Shown here piece by piece: positions 34,776 to 42,533 of a DNA stretch of 64,000 nt (position 1 is its first letter; each line of letters starts with the position of its first letter). The notes beneath the pieces were generated by a model. The model ran no database searches. It had not been told where the DNA came from and worked only from the letters and a program-made list of their open reading frames with translations. The DNA comes from Deltaproteobacteria bacterium (GTDB taxonomy: Bacteria; Myxococcota_A; Polyangia; DRWM01; JAAZOP01). The translations under genes and the position numbers were made by a program. The stretch covers positions 1-64,000 of the forward strand of contig JACRCX010000142.1 in assembly GCA_016218815.1 (NCBI GenBank), written 5' to 3'.

Positions 34776-35225
34776 CTACCTGCCTTCGTCGCTGCCGCCG
34801 ACGTCGGGCCAGCGGGAGGGCGGCGGATCGTACCCGCCGGGGTGGAACGGGTGGCAACGGAGGATGCGGCGCACGGCGAGATACGTGCCGCGCACGAAGC
34901 CCAGGCGGCGCAGGCACGCGTAGGCGTAGCGCGAGCAGGAAGGCTCGAAGCGGCACGTCGGGCCGAGCAAGGGGGAGAGGAGGATCTGGTAGAGCCGGAT
35001 GAGGAGCAGGGGGAGGAGGGCGAGGGGGCTGGGCCAGGGCCACCAGGAGGCTGTGGGCTGTGGGCTGGGAGCTGGGAGTCGTGAGTCGACAGTCGACAGT
35101 CGACAGTCGTGAGTCGGTGCTTCCCCATCCGAACGGCGGGCTTCGGCCCGCGGGTGCAGGGCCAGCGTGGCCGGGCGCGCTACGCCTGCTTCGGCGTGCA
35201 CGTCTGTGGCCGGGGCCGATTCCAT
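34776..35225 (-). CDS. yidD: YidD membrane protein insertion efficiency factor, repeat-extended N-terminus
   Basis: The core (about 34776-35020) is a standard YidD: LLLIRLYQILLSPLLGPTCR followed by FEPSCSRYA, and ILRCHPFHPGGYDPPP. YidD is a small membrane-associated protein that assists YidC. No ATG, GTG or TTG is found in frame next to the core. The nearest candidates are GTG 35201 and ATG 35225, both upstream of a 7-bp tandem array (35051-35117), so the array would be translated as an N-terminal extension (about 60 residues, with STVDSRLPAPSPQPTA). A non-canonical start is the alternative. It follows rnpA, which ends at 35180 in another frame. Confidence 0.8.
   Translation of the reverse strand: MESAPATDVHAEAGVARPATLALHPRAEARRSDGEAPTHDCRLSTVDSRLPAPSPQPTASWWPWPSPLALLPLLLIRLYQILLSPLLGPTCRFEPSCSRYAYACLRRLGFVRGTYLAVRRILRCHPFHPGGYDPPPSRWPDVGGSDEGR
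35051..35117. repeat. 7-bp-unit array drifting from GCTGTGG to GTCGACA
   Basis: About ten contiguous heptamers in register: GCTGTGG twice, GCTGGGA twice, GTCGTGA, GTCGACA three times, GTCGTGA, and a last GTCGGTG. The unit changes stepwise along the array. It occupies the rnpA-yidD junction. A GCGGGC/GCCCGC hairpin with a TTCG loop follows at 35136-35151. Confidence 0.8.
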
Positions 35226-35611
35226 CCGGTCAGCTCCTGCAGGACGCGGGAGAGCGTCCATTCGCCCTCGCCCGAGGCGACCAGGACGACGAGGTCGTGG
35301 CCATCGGGGAAAAGCGCGGTATGGGTCCGCCAGACCTCGCGGATGAGCCGGCGGATGCGGTTGCGGTGCACGGCGTTGCCGACCTTGGTGGAGGTCGTGA
35401 TTCCGATCCGCGCGGGCCCGCCGTTCGGCCGCGGCCGGAGGAAGAGGACAAAGCGGCCGGAGCGGCGGCGCAGGCCGGTACGCGGGCCGGGCTCGCGGGC
35501 CGGGCCCGCGGCGACGCGCGAGCGCGCACCCTGGACGGCGAGAAACTCGCGCCTGCGACGAAGCCGGCGGGCCTTCGGGAAGCCGAAAGCGCCGGAGGCG
35601 ACGGCGGCCAC
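35180..35611 (-). CDS. rnpA: ribonuclease P protein component
   Basis: RnpA is the protein subunit of RNase P, which matures tRNA 5' ends. The 143-residue protein starts at GTG 35611, 4 nt after the rpmH stop, as in most bacteria. Features are LRRRREFLAVQGARSR near residue 17, ITTSTKVGNAVHRNRIRRLI followed by REV (the RNR signature near residue 80), and LVVLVASGEGEWTLSRVLQE. The C-terminal tail is a little longer than usual. The gene lies between rpmH and yidD. Confidence 0.95.
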   Translation of the reverse strand: MAAVASGAFGFPKARRLRRRREFLAVQGARSRVAAGPAREPGPRTGLRRRSGRFVLFLRPRPNGGPARIGITTSTKVGNAVHRNRIRRLIREVWRTHTALFPDGHDLVVLVASGEGEWTLSRVLQELTGWNRPRPQTCTPKQA

Positions 35612-35615
35612 GCGG

Positions 35616-35765
35616 CTACTTCCGATAGTCGGCCGGAGCGAGGCGTCGGCGACCCTTGCGGCGCCGGCGGTTGATCACCTCGCGCCCCTGCCGCGTCGCC
35701 ATGCGCTGGCGAAAACCGTGCGTCCTCTGGCGCCGCGTCCGGTGCGGTTGAAATGTCCTTTTCAC
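35616..35765 (-). CDS. rpmH: 50S ribosomal protein L34
   Basis: The protein has 49 residues and is strongly basic. It begins VKRTFQPHRTRRQRTHGF and continues RQRMATRQGREVINRRRRKG, the typical L34 sequence. GTG 35765 has a near-perfect GGAGGTGATC 3-5 nt upstream, so the gene should be translated very well. It is the first gene of the rpmH-rnpA-yidD-yidC-jag operon. It is too short to appear in many automated gene lists. Confidence 0.97.
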   Translation of the reverse strand: MKRTFQPHRTRRQRTHGFRQRMATRQGREVINRRRRKGRRRLAPADYRK

Positions 35766-35832
35766 GAGATCACCTCCAAGAACCGACGCTCCTCCGGGTG
35801 GATGGGCGCCGGGTAGGCATCCGAGGGGCGGG

Positions 35833-35861
35833 AGTTAAGCATCGGGGGGGGGGGAAGTCAA
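35833..35861 (-). promoter_or_regulatory. possible rpmH operon promoter with poly-G spacer
   Basis: On the minus strand TTGACT (35856-35861) and TTAACT (35833-35838) are 17 nt apart, about 67 nt upstream of the rpmH start. The -35 matches the sigma-70 consensus in 5 of 6 positions, the -10 in 3 of 6. Eleven of the 17 spacer bases are a G:C homopolymer (35844-35854). The poly-G run is seen directly; promoter function is inferred. Confidence 0.45.
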
Positions 35862-35870
35862 GGACAAGAA

Positions 35871-35920
35871 GTTGTTGGTTGTTGGTCGGTTGATCGGGCC
35901 GAGTTGTTGGTCCGGAGGTG
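35871..35920. repeat. 7-bp-unit array TTGTTGG
   Basis: Copies of TTGTTGG (35871-35886) and a separate GAGTTGTTGGTCCGGAG (about 35900-35917), nearly identical to the element at 26546. It lies in the 214-nt gap between rpmH and the next lipoprotein, just upstream of the inferred rpmH promoter. Confidence 0.65.
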
Positions 35921-35948
35921 CAGGAAAGAAGCACGGGAGGCGGGCCTG

Positions 35949-35979
35949 CCCGCCGAAGCCCCGAAGGCGCGCAGGCGGG
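35949..35979 (-). terminator. CCCGCC/GGCGGG hairpin after a lipoprotein gene
   Basis: CCCGCC (35949-35954) and GGCGGG (35974-35979) form an inverted repeat directly downstream of the minus-strand lipoprotein stop. There is no U-tract. A terminator role is inferred from position only. Confidence 0.3.
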
Positions 35980-36672
35980 TCAGGGGGAGGCGGTGGAGAC
36001 GGTGAGGGACCAGGCGACGTCGTCGATGCCGATGGAGCGGACGCGAAGGTAGTAGGTGGTGGTGGCGCCGGCGCGGGCGGCGAAACTGCCGGGATCGGTC
36101 AGGTCGGCGGAGGCGACCGGGGTGGGGTCGTCGCCGGCGTAGAGGAGGAAGGTCAGCTCGCCGCCTTCGACGGGCGCGAGGTCGATGACGAAGCCGGTGC
36201 CGGAGGCAGCGTCGAAACGGAACCACTGGGATGTCGCCGGGCAGCTCCACAGCCCCGGGACGGCGACGCCGAGGGTGATCGGCGCCGCGGCCTCGCGGGT
36301 GAGGCCACCGCCAATCGGGGTGCAGCCGCCGGCGGCGATCGGGACGTCGCCTTCGCCGGCATCGGCCGGATTGCCGCCGACGTCGTCGTCGAGCGCGCCG
36401 TCGCCGCCGCTCCAGGCGTCGGCGTCGCCGTCCGCTCCGTCCTCGCCGGGCGGCAGCTCGTTGCAGTCCCAGTCCTCGCAGCCGGCCGTGCGGGTGCAGG
36501 TCGAGTCGGTGTCGCAGGCCAGGCTGCCGGGGTCGGCGGAGCGGCAGGTGCCGCTGCACTGCTCGCCGGTGATCCATGTGATCTCGTCGTCGATGGCGCA
36601 GGAGACGACGACCCAGGCCGAGGTCACGCCCGCGAGAGCGCCGCCCAGAACCAGCCATCGGAACTTGCGCAT
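35980..36672 (-). CDS. lipoprotein, tandem paralogue 2
   Basis: The protein has 230 residues. ATG 36672 has GGAGG 6 nt upstream and gives a signal peptide ending in VVVSC. The mature start AIDDEITWITGEQCSGTC is nearly identical to that of the next gene upstream. An acidic Gly/Asp tether (about 75-110) leads to a C-terminal beta domain (about 115-230; FRFDAASGTGFVIDLAPVEG, TYYLRVRSIGIDD) like the pre-peptidase C-terminal type. It is probably a surface protein. It lies 37 nt after its paralogue, so the two are co-transcribed. Confidence 0.8.
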   Translation of the reverse strand: MRKFRWLVLGGALAGVTSAWVVVSCAIDDEITWITGEQCSGTCRSADPGSLACDTDSTCTRTAGCEDWDCNELPPGEDGADGDADAWSGGDGALDDDVGGNPADAGEGDVPIAAGGCTPIGGGLTREAAAPITLGVAVPGLWSCPATSQWFRFDAASGTGFVIDLAPVEGGELTFLLYAGDDPTPVASADLTDPGSFAARAGATTTYYLRVRSIGIDDVAWSLTVSTASP

Positions 36673-36709
36673 CGTCCACCTCCGTGCCGTCGCCGGCGGC
36701 GGCATCGAA

Positions 36710-37432
36710 CTACGGCAGCTCGCGCACGGCGAGCGAGTATCCCACGGGGCCGTCGCCGATCGCGCGCACGCGGAGCAGGAACACGCCGGCCGACTCGGCG
36801 GCGGCGTTGTAGTCGCCGTCCGCGGCCATGTCGGCGCCGGCGACCGGCGAGCCGTCCGCGGCGTAGAGCAGGAATTCGACCTGCCGCTCGGGCGCCGGCA
36901 CGAGGTCGACCTCGAAGCGCACGCCCGCGGCGACGGTGAAGCGGAACCAGCGCGAGGGGGCCGGGCAAGCGGTGAGGTCGGCGAGGGTGGCGCCGAGGGT
37001 CAGGTCGACGGCCGTCTCGCGGCTGTCGCCACCGCCGCCGGGGACGCAGCCGAAACCGGTACCCTCGTCGGTCTCGGCGTCCGCGTCGCCGCTCGGATCG
37101 GCAACGTCGGAGTACGGATCGGAGTCGCCGCCGCCGTCGGTACCGGCGTCGGGCGCGGCCTCGGGCACCTCGCGCGTCGTGTCGGTGCCGGCGTCTCCGG
37201 GCGGCGGGGCGTCATCATCGACGCAGTCCCAGTCGGTGCAGGTCGCGGTGGGGGTGCAGGAGTCGTCGACGTCGCAGGAGAAGCTCTCCGCTCCGGCGCG
37301 CTCGCAGCCCCCGGAGCACTGCTCGCCGTTGATCCAGGTGATCTCGTCATCGATGGCGCAGGAGCCGAGCGCGCCGGCGGCAAGTCCGACCGTCACGGCA
37401 CTCAGCAGAAGAACCCAACGCATTCGCCTCAT
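36710..37432 (-). CDS. lipoprotein, tandem paralogue 1
   Basis: The protein has 240 residues. ATG 37432 follows GGGAGG and gives a signal peptide with lipobox ALGSC. The mature start AIDDEITWINGEQCSGGC matches its downstream neighbour, and the same layout follows: Cys-rich head, Asp/Gly tether, and a C-terminal beta domain (FRFTVAAGVRFEVDLVPAPE; VFLLRVRAIGDGPVGYSLAV). The pair arose by tandem duplication; the head and the end domain are kept, while the tether differs. Its function is unknown. Confidence 0.8.
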   Translation of the reverse strand: MRRMRWVLLLSAVTVGLAAGALGSCAIDDEITWINGEQCSGGCERAGAESFSCDVDDSCTPTATCTDWDCVDDDAPPPGDAGTDTTREVPEAAPDAGTDGGGDSDPYSDVADPSGDADAETDEGTGFGCVPGGGGDSRETAVDLTLGATLADLTACPAPSRWFRFTVAAGVRFEVDLVPAPERQVEFLLYAADGSPVAGADMAADGDYNAAAESAGVFLLRVRAIGDGPVGYSLAVRELP

Positions 37433-37532
37433 CTTCGTTCCCTCCCGCCCGCGCGGATCCCTCGGGCGGTCCGCGACGGAGAGTGTACGCCGACGGCGTC
37501 GTGTTTGCACGCCGCGTGCCGGCGGGGGCCCC

Positions 37533-37560
37533 TTGCAACGAGGGCCCGGATCGCTATGCT
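37533..37560 (+). promoter_or_regulatory. possible promoter of the kinase gene
   Basis: TTGCAA (37533-37538) and TATGCT (37555-37560) are 16 nt apart, each 4 of 6 to the sigma-70 consensus, about 97 nt upstream of the kinase start. The assignment is weak and rests on sequence only. Confidence 0.3.
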
Positions 37561-37613
37561 TGCCGGTGAGTTCGCGGGCCGGGCGGGTCGCAAGAGCCCG
37601 TGTCAGCATGTGC

Positions 37614-37631
37614 CACGGCGGCTTCGCCGTG
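37614..37631 (+). promoter_or_regulatory. 5' leader hairpin CACGGCG/CGCCGTG
   Basis: A perfect 7-bp stem with a GCTT loop lies 25 nt before the kinase start codon, between the inferred promoter and the gene. It could affect translation or RNA stability. Only the pairing is seen. Confidence 0.35.
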
Positions 37632-37656
37632 ACAGAACCGCCCGCTCGGTGAAGGG

Positions 37657-40110
37657 ATGGCGCAAGGCCGGAGCCAACGGGACGAGGCGGACGACGGGCG
37701 CACGATGGTGCACTCGCCGACCACGAGTCCTTCACTGATCGCGAGCACGGCGGGGCCCCTGGACGCGGAGCTGGGCGCGGCGGGGCCGCGGATCGACGTC
37801 CAGGTCCAGGGGCAGCTCGCCGAAGGCGGGATGGGGCGGATCCTGCTGGCGCACGACCCGGCTATCGGGCGGACGATCGCGGTCAAGGTGATGCACGCCG
37901 AGCTGGCGAACGACGCGGAGATCAAGGCGCGGTTCCTGGCGGAGGCGCGGATCACGGGCCGGCTGGAGCACCCCAACATCGTTCCGGTCCACGCGCTGGG
38001 CTACCTGCCGGACGGGTCGGCGGCGTTCGCGATGAAACGCGTCCGCGGGCAGGCGCTCTCGACGATCATCGCGCGCGTGAAGGCCGGCGATCCGGAGGCG
38101 CGACGCGAGCACTCGCGCCTGCGGCTCCTGGGCGTGTTCCAGCAGGTGTGCATGGCGGTCCACTTCGCCCACGTCAACGGCATCCTGCACCGCGACCTCA
38201 AGCCGGCAAACGTGATGGTCGGGCCCTTCGGCGAGGTGTTCGTCATGGACTGGGGGATCGCCAAGGTGATGGGCGAGCCGGTGGCGGAGCGGGGACCGCA
38301 GGACGGGCCGGACGAGCGGGCGAGTTTCCACGGGCGGCCGGGGAGCATCGCGGGCGGGACGTCGGTGGGGGCGGTGCTGGGGACGCCGGAGTACATGTCG
38401 CCGGAGCAGGCGATGGGCCGCCACGATCAGCTCGACGCGCGCTCGGACGTGTACGCGCTGGGCGCGACGCTGTTCGAGATGCTCACGGGACGTGCGCCGT
38501 TCCAGGGCGTGACGCCGATGGAGACGATCGCCTGGGTGGTCGCGGGGCCCGATCCGGTCCTGGACTCCTCGGCGGACGGCGAGCCGCTGACTCCCGATTT
38601 GGAGACGATCTGCCTGCGCGCGCTGGCGCGACGCAAGGAGGAACGGTACGCGTCGGCGCGGGACCTGTACCTGGCCGTCGAGGCGTTCGTGACGGGCGCG
38701 GTGGAACGCGAGCGGCGCTCGCGCGAGGCGGCGGAGCACGCGACGCTGGCGGAGCGGCTGCTGGACGAGCACGCGAGCCTGCAGGGGACGATCGGGGGGC
38801 GGCGGCGGGCGGCGGCGGAGCTGCGACAGGCGATCGGGCCGCAGGAGCCCCTGGCGCGCAAGGCGGCGCTGTGGCTGATCGACGACGACGTCGCGCGACT
38901 GGAGCAGGAAGCGGCCCAGACGCTCAACACGGCGCTCGGTCACCTGCGCCACGCGGTGGAACTGCAGCCGGACCACGCCGCCGCGCGCCGGGCGCTGGCG
39001 GACTGGTACTGGACGCAGTTCCTGGACGCCGAATGGCGGGGGCGGGTGGACGAGGCCTACTTCTACCGGCAGCTCGTGGAGGAGTACCACGACGGGCGGC
39101 TCGCCGCGCTGCTCGAGGGCTCCGCACGCCTGTCGCTGGACACCCTCCCGGGCGGGGCGCGGGTGACGGTGCGGCCGTACATCGATGCCGACTACCGCCT
39201 GCAGGCGGCGGCGGAGGGCTGGGTCGGGACGAGCCCGGTGCGGGAGCTGGGCCTGCGCATGGGCGGGTACCTGGTGACTGCGGAGCGGCCGGGCAGCCGC
39301 GCGGTGCGCGTGCCGTTGTTCCTGCGGCGGGCGGAGCACGCGCGGCTGTCGGTGCCGCTGCTGCCGGACGAGGCCATCGGCGCGGACTTCGTGTACGTGC
39401 CGCCGGGCGGCTTCATCGCGGGGGGCGATCCCCTGGCAGAGAAGTCGCTGGCCAAGACGTGGGTGCACCTGGACGGGTTCGCGATCGGGCGGACGAGCAT
39501 CACCTGCGGGGAGTATCTGGCGTTCATCAACGAGCTGGCGCGGGCGGACCTGGACCAGGCGCGGCGGCGCACGCCGCGGACGGGGCGAGAGGCGGGCTAC
39601 TACTGGCCGTGCGTGGGGGACCAGTTCGAGATCCCGGAGCGGGACAAGGACGGGGATCCCTGGCGCGCGGACTACCCCGTGTTCGGGGTGTCGTTCGACG
39701 ACGCCCTGGCGTACTGCGCCTGGCGGGCGGGACGCGACTGCCTGCCGTGGCGGCTGCCGACGGAGCTGGAGTGGGAGAAGGCGGCGCGGGGCCCGGACGG
39801 GCGGCTGTATCCGTGGGGCAATCGTTTCGATCCGACGTTCGCGAAGATGCGGCACACCCGGCCCGGACGGCCGCAGCCCGAGCCGGTCGGAGGCTTCCCG
39901 CTCGACGAGTCGCCGTACGGAGTGCGGGACATGGCGGGAACGATCCGCAACTGGTGCGACTCGCGCTGGCCGGCCGGGGAGCAGTACCGGGTGATCAAGG
40001 GCGGGGCGTGGAACCTTCCGGAGGAGGGCTGCCGGGCGGCGGCCCGCTTCGGCCATTCGCGCGGAATGGTGCTCTCCTCGATCGGGTTCCGGATCGTGAG
40101 GAGCTTGTAG
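37657..40110 (+). CDS. Ser/Thr protein kinase fused to FGE/SUMF1-like domain
   Basis: The protein has 817 residues. The kinase domain (about 48-340) has the Gly loop GQLAEGGMGRILLA, Lys77 (AVKVMH), HRDLKPANV with catalytic Asp180, a DWG in place of DFG (Asp198), and GTPEYMSPEQAMGR. A helical linker with one TPR-like repeat (about 345-470) and a PEGA-like beta segment (about 480-570) follow. The formylglycine-generating-enzyme-type domain (about 575-817) ends the protein, with FVYVPPGGFIAGG, LPTELEWEKAARGPDGR and YRVIKGGAWN. No membrane helix is obvious. Similar kinase/SUMF1 fusions occur in Myxococcota and Planctomycetes. The FGE-like domain may bind ligands instead of acting as an enzyme. 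Confidence 0.93.
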   Translation: MAQGRSQRDEADDGRTMVHSPTTSPSLIASTAGPLDAELGAAGPRIDVQVQGQLAEGGMGRILLAHDPAIGRTIAVKVMHAELANDAEIKARFLAEARITGRLEHPNIVPVHALGYLPDGSAAFAMKRVRGQALSTIIARVKAGDPEARREHSRLRLLGVFQQVCMAVHFAHVNGILHRDLKPANVMVGPFGEVFVMDWGIAKVMGEPVAERGPQDGPDERASFHGRPGSIAGGTSVGAVLGTPEYMSPEQAMGRHDQLDARSDVYALGATLFEMLTGRAPFQGVTPMETIAWVVAGPDPVLDSSADGEPLTPDLETICLRALARRKEERYASARDLYLAVEAFVTGAVERERRSREAAEHATLAERLLDEHASLQGTIGGRRRAAAELRQAIGPQEPLARKAALWLIDDDVARLEQEAAQTLNTALGHLRHAVELQPDHAAARRALADWYWTQFLDAEWRGRVDEAYFYRQLVEEYHDGRLAALLEGSARLSLDTLPGGARVTVRPYIDADYRLQAAAEGWVGTSPVRELGLRMGGYLVTAERPGSRAVRVPLFLRRAEHARLSVPLLPDEAIGADFVYVPPGGFIAGGDPLAEKSLAKTWVHLDGFAIGRTSITCGEYLAFINELARADLDQARRRTPRTGREAGYYWPCVGDQFEIPERDKDGDPWRADYPVFGVSFDDALAYCAWRAGRDCLPWRLPTELEWEKAARGPDGRLYPWGNRFDPTFAKMRHTRPGRPQPEPVGGFPLDESPYGVRDMAGTIRNWCDSRWPAGEQYRVIKGGAWNLPEEGCRAAARFGHSRGMVLSSIGFRIVRSL

Positions 40111-40113
40111 GGG

Positions 40114-40157
40114 CGCGAGCGGACGAGCGGTCGAGGGGGGGCGAGCGGACGAAGGGT
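40114..40157. repeat. 8-bp-unit array GAGCGGAC
   Basis: Degenerate copies (GCGAGCGGACGAGCGG, then GCGAGCGGACGA) after the kinase stop. The same family is translated inside the flippase/sulfatase gene (44724-44790) and, in reverse orientation, inside dprA (63674-63815). Confidence 0.65.
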
Positions 40158-40166
40158 GGAACCGAA

Positions 40167-40186
40167 CCGCGGGCTTCAACCCGCGG
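40167..40186. terminator. CCGCGGG/CCCGCGG hairpin between convergent genes
   Basis: A perfect 7-bp stem with loop CTTCAA lies between the kinase stop (40110) and the stop of the convergent small gene (40204). It could end both transcripts. It belongs to the GGGCTTCA-type hairpin group of this window. Confidence 0.45.
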
Positions 40187-40203
40187 CCGGCCGTGCCGCC
40201 GAA

Positions 40204-40395
40204 TCACGACAGGTCGATCAGGATGCCGGCGCCGTCCTCGTGGCGGTCGCGGTCGGGATCGTCACGGGGTGGGGTGCTCGGGCGCTGCGAGGCCGGTGGC
40301 GGCTCCAGCGGCAGCTCGACGTGCGGACGTTCGTCGCGGCGCAGCTTGTCCTGCTCGCGCTTCTTGATCTCCTCGATGATCCACGACGGCAACAT
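40204..40395 (-). CDS. small conserved-looking protein (PSWIIEEI type)
   Basis: The protein has 63 residues. It begins MLPSWIIEEIKKREQDKLRR and then has a Pro-rich acidic middle and a GAGILIDLS end. Short proteins with a PSWIIEEI-like start are, to my recollection, found in many deltaproteobacterial genomes; I cannot name a function. It is soluble and amphipathic at the N-terminus. It lies 68 nt downstream of the aminotransferase gene on the same strand. Confidence 0.55.
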   Translation of the reverse strand: MLPSWIIEEIKKREQDKLRRDERPHVELPLEPPPASQRPSTPPRDDPDRDRHEDGAGILIDLS

Positions 40396-40463
40396 CCGGA
40401 CAACCCGCGCCCCCCGCAGGGACCGTCATTGATCATAGTGAGGATCGGGAGGAACGCAAGCTC

Positions 40464-41771
40464 CTACCAGCCCAGATGCTCGCCCTTGGTGAAGTAGTCG
40501 GCGAAGCCCTTGCGGTCGGACCCGGCGGCGGCGATGCGCTTGACGCCTTCGCGCAGCAGGTCCATCGAGGTCGCGGTGGAGAGGCGGAGGAAGTGGCGGC
40601 CTTCGGTGCCGATCTTGCCGAACGAGTTGCGATCCATCGTCGCGACGGAGTGCTTGTAGAGGGCGAAAAGCTGGAACATCGTCGAGGGGCTGGTCTTCGC
40701 CTTTTTCTCCGCCGGGAGCGAGTCGTAGGCGGCCAGGGCGCCGAGCTTCTCGAGCATGCCGCCGATGTTGGGGAAGACGTAGAAGGCGCCGACCGGGGTG
40801 GCGCAGCTGACGCCGGAAAGACCGTTGAGCGCGCCGACGACCCACTTCGCCCGCTCCTCGAACTGCCGCACCATGTCCGCCACGACCTTGGCGACGGCCG
40901 GGTTCTCGATCGCCTCCTTGCCGGCGAGCTGGATGAACGGCGGCGTGCAGGAGACGATGTTGACGTTGAGGGTCTTGAAGATCTGCGCCTCCTCGAGGTT
41001 GGGCAGGACGGCGTAGCCGAGCCGCCAGCCGGTCATGGCGTAGGTCTTGGAGTGGCCGGAGACCACGATCGTGCGCTCGCGCATCCCCGGGAGCGAGGCG
41101 ATGGAGTAGTGCTTGCGCCCGCCGAAGACGATGTACTCGTAGACCTCGTCGGAGTAGAGGCGCACCGCGTCGTCGCACTTCGCGCGAATGACCTCGGCGA
41201 TCTCCTCCAGGTCCTGCTTCGTGAGCACGCCGCCGGTGGGGTTGGAGGGGGTGTTGACGATGATCACCTTGGTCTTGGGCGTGATGAGCTTCTCGATGTC
41301 GGCCGCCGTGAAGCGGAAGTCGCGCGCCTCCTCCAGGTGCAGCGGCACGGGCGTGGCGTGGGCGAACGTGATGCACGACTCGTAGATGGGGAACCCCGGG
41401 CTGGGGTAGATGACCTCGTCTCCCGGGTTCACGTACGTCATCATGGTGTAGAAGATGGGCGGCTTGGCGCCCGGCGTGACGACGACTTCCTCCGGGTCGA
41501 CCTTGAACCCGCGGGTCTCGGAGACCTGTTTCGCGATCGTCTGGCGGAAGGGGAGGAGGCCCTGGGGGTCGCAGTAGTGCGAGTTCCCGGCGTCGATCTC
41601 CTTCTTCGCCCGCTCGTTGATCGCGGCGGCGGAGTTGAAGTCGGGCTCGCCCAGGTTCAGCTTGACCGGCTTCAGTCCCAGCTCCTCGCAGCGACGGATG
41701 TCCACGCCGATCTTGAAGGCATTCTCCGTGCCCAGCCGGGCGATCCGATCGGCCATGAGCTGCTTCGCCAT
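40464..41771 (-). CDS. pyridoxal-phosphate aminotransferase, class I/II
   Basis: The protein has 435 residues of fold type I. Features include KLNLGEPDFNSAAAINERAK near residue 37, GAKPPIFYTMMTYVNPGDEV, NTPSNPTGGVLTKQDL, YSDEVYEYIVF, and the PLP-binding Lys242 in VSGHSKTYAMTGWRLGY. It is close to aspartate or branched/aromatic aminotransferases; the exact substrate cannot be read. An insertion near residue 350 (about 35 residues, AEKKAKTSPSTMFQLFALYK) is longer than in aspartate aminotransferase. GGAGGTGCGTG precedes ATG 41771, a strong ribosome site. Confidence 0.92.
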   Translation of the reverse strand: MAKQLMADRIARLGTENAFKIGVDIRRCEELGLKPVKLNLGEPDFNSAAAINERAKKEIDAGNSHYCDPQGLLPFRQTIAKQVSETRGFKVDPEEVVVTPGAKPPIFYTMMTYVNPGDEVIYPSPGFPIYESCITFAHATPVPLHLEEARDFRFTAADIEKLITPKTKVIIVNTPSNPTGGVLTKQDLEEIAEVIRAKCDDAVRLYSDEVYEYIVFGGRKHYSIASLPGMRERTIVVSGHSKTYAMTGWRLGYAVLPNLEEAQIFKTLNVNIVSCTPPFIQLAGKEAIENPAVAKVVADMVRQFEERAKWVVGALNGLSGVSCATPVGAFYVFPNIGGMLEKLGALAAYDSLPAEKKAKTSPSTMFQLFALYKHSVATMDRNSFGKIGTEGRHFLRLSTATSMDLLREGVKRIAAAGSDRKGFADYFTKGEHLGW

Positions 41772-42048
41772 CACGCACCTCCAGGGCCCCCCGGTTCGAG
41801 CGCCGGTCACGCTAGTCAGTGGGGGAACCCGAGGTCAAGGGGGGATTGCTTCGCCGGCCGAAGCGTGCGTAAGGTTCGGCCCCCGACGGCGAAGTCGGGA
41901 AGGCCGGCTCGGGGTGAATGCCGGTCGCAAGGGCGCCGTCGAAGGGGCCCCGGCGAGTCCGGACGAAGGCCGGGGATCGGAATCGAGGTTCACCGGACCG
42001 CGACCGCTCGGGGTGGGCGGGCGGAGCCGGACCTGGAGGGCAGGAACG

Positions 42049-42417
42049 ATGAAGAAGGCATTGCTGGGAATGGCGTTGATTCTGGCGATCGGTGCGATCG
42101 GCGCGACGGCGGCGGCGCAGGACGAGCTGGCCTCGACGGTCACGATCGTCAACGATTCGGACTGGGGCATCCACTACCTGTACCTCAGCCCGACGTCGGA
42201 GAACGAATGGGGTCCCGACCAGCTCGGCGACAGCGTCATCGCGCCGAACGGCGGGACGTTCCTCCTGCACAGCATCCCCTGCGACACCTACGACGTGAAG
42301 CTGGTGGATGAGGACGGCGACGCGTGCGTGGTCGGCGGCGTCGACCTCTGCCTGGACGACGACACCTGGCACGTCACCAACTCCAAGCTCCTCTCCTGCG
42401 AAGGCTACGGCGACTAG
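42049..42417 (+). CDS. small secreted protein
   Basis: The protein has 122 residues. The Sec signal peptide (LLGMALILAIGAIGATAAAQ) is cut after AAAQ or near it. The mature 100 residues are one beta domain with VTIVNDSDWGIHYLYLSP, PNGGTFLLHSIPCDTYDVKL and CLDDDTWHVT. Similar small beta-sandwich proteins of unknown function are frequent in myxobacteria. TGGAGGGCAGGAACG precedes the ATG. The 277-nt region upstream has no gene and no clear repeat. Confidence 0.75.
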   Translation: MKKALLGMALILAIGAIGATAAAQDELASTVTIVNDSDWGIHYLYLSPTSENEWGPDQLGDSVIAPNGGTFLLHSIPCDTYDVKLVDEDGDACVVGGVDLCLDDDTWHVTNSKLLSCEGYGD

Positions 42418-42533
42418 GCCGAGCGGCCTCTCCAAGACTTCCATCGCATCCCGGCCTCGGCCTTCCGGCCGAGGCGTGGTAGCATTCCGCCCAAATGAAG
42501 AGGGCCGCCGCGCGGCGGGCCGGGAGGCGGAGA

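Noticed and set aside
35766..36000. Replication origin next to rpmH
   Set aside because: rpmH clusters are often near oriC, but no DnaA boxes, dnaA or dnaN are seen here.
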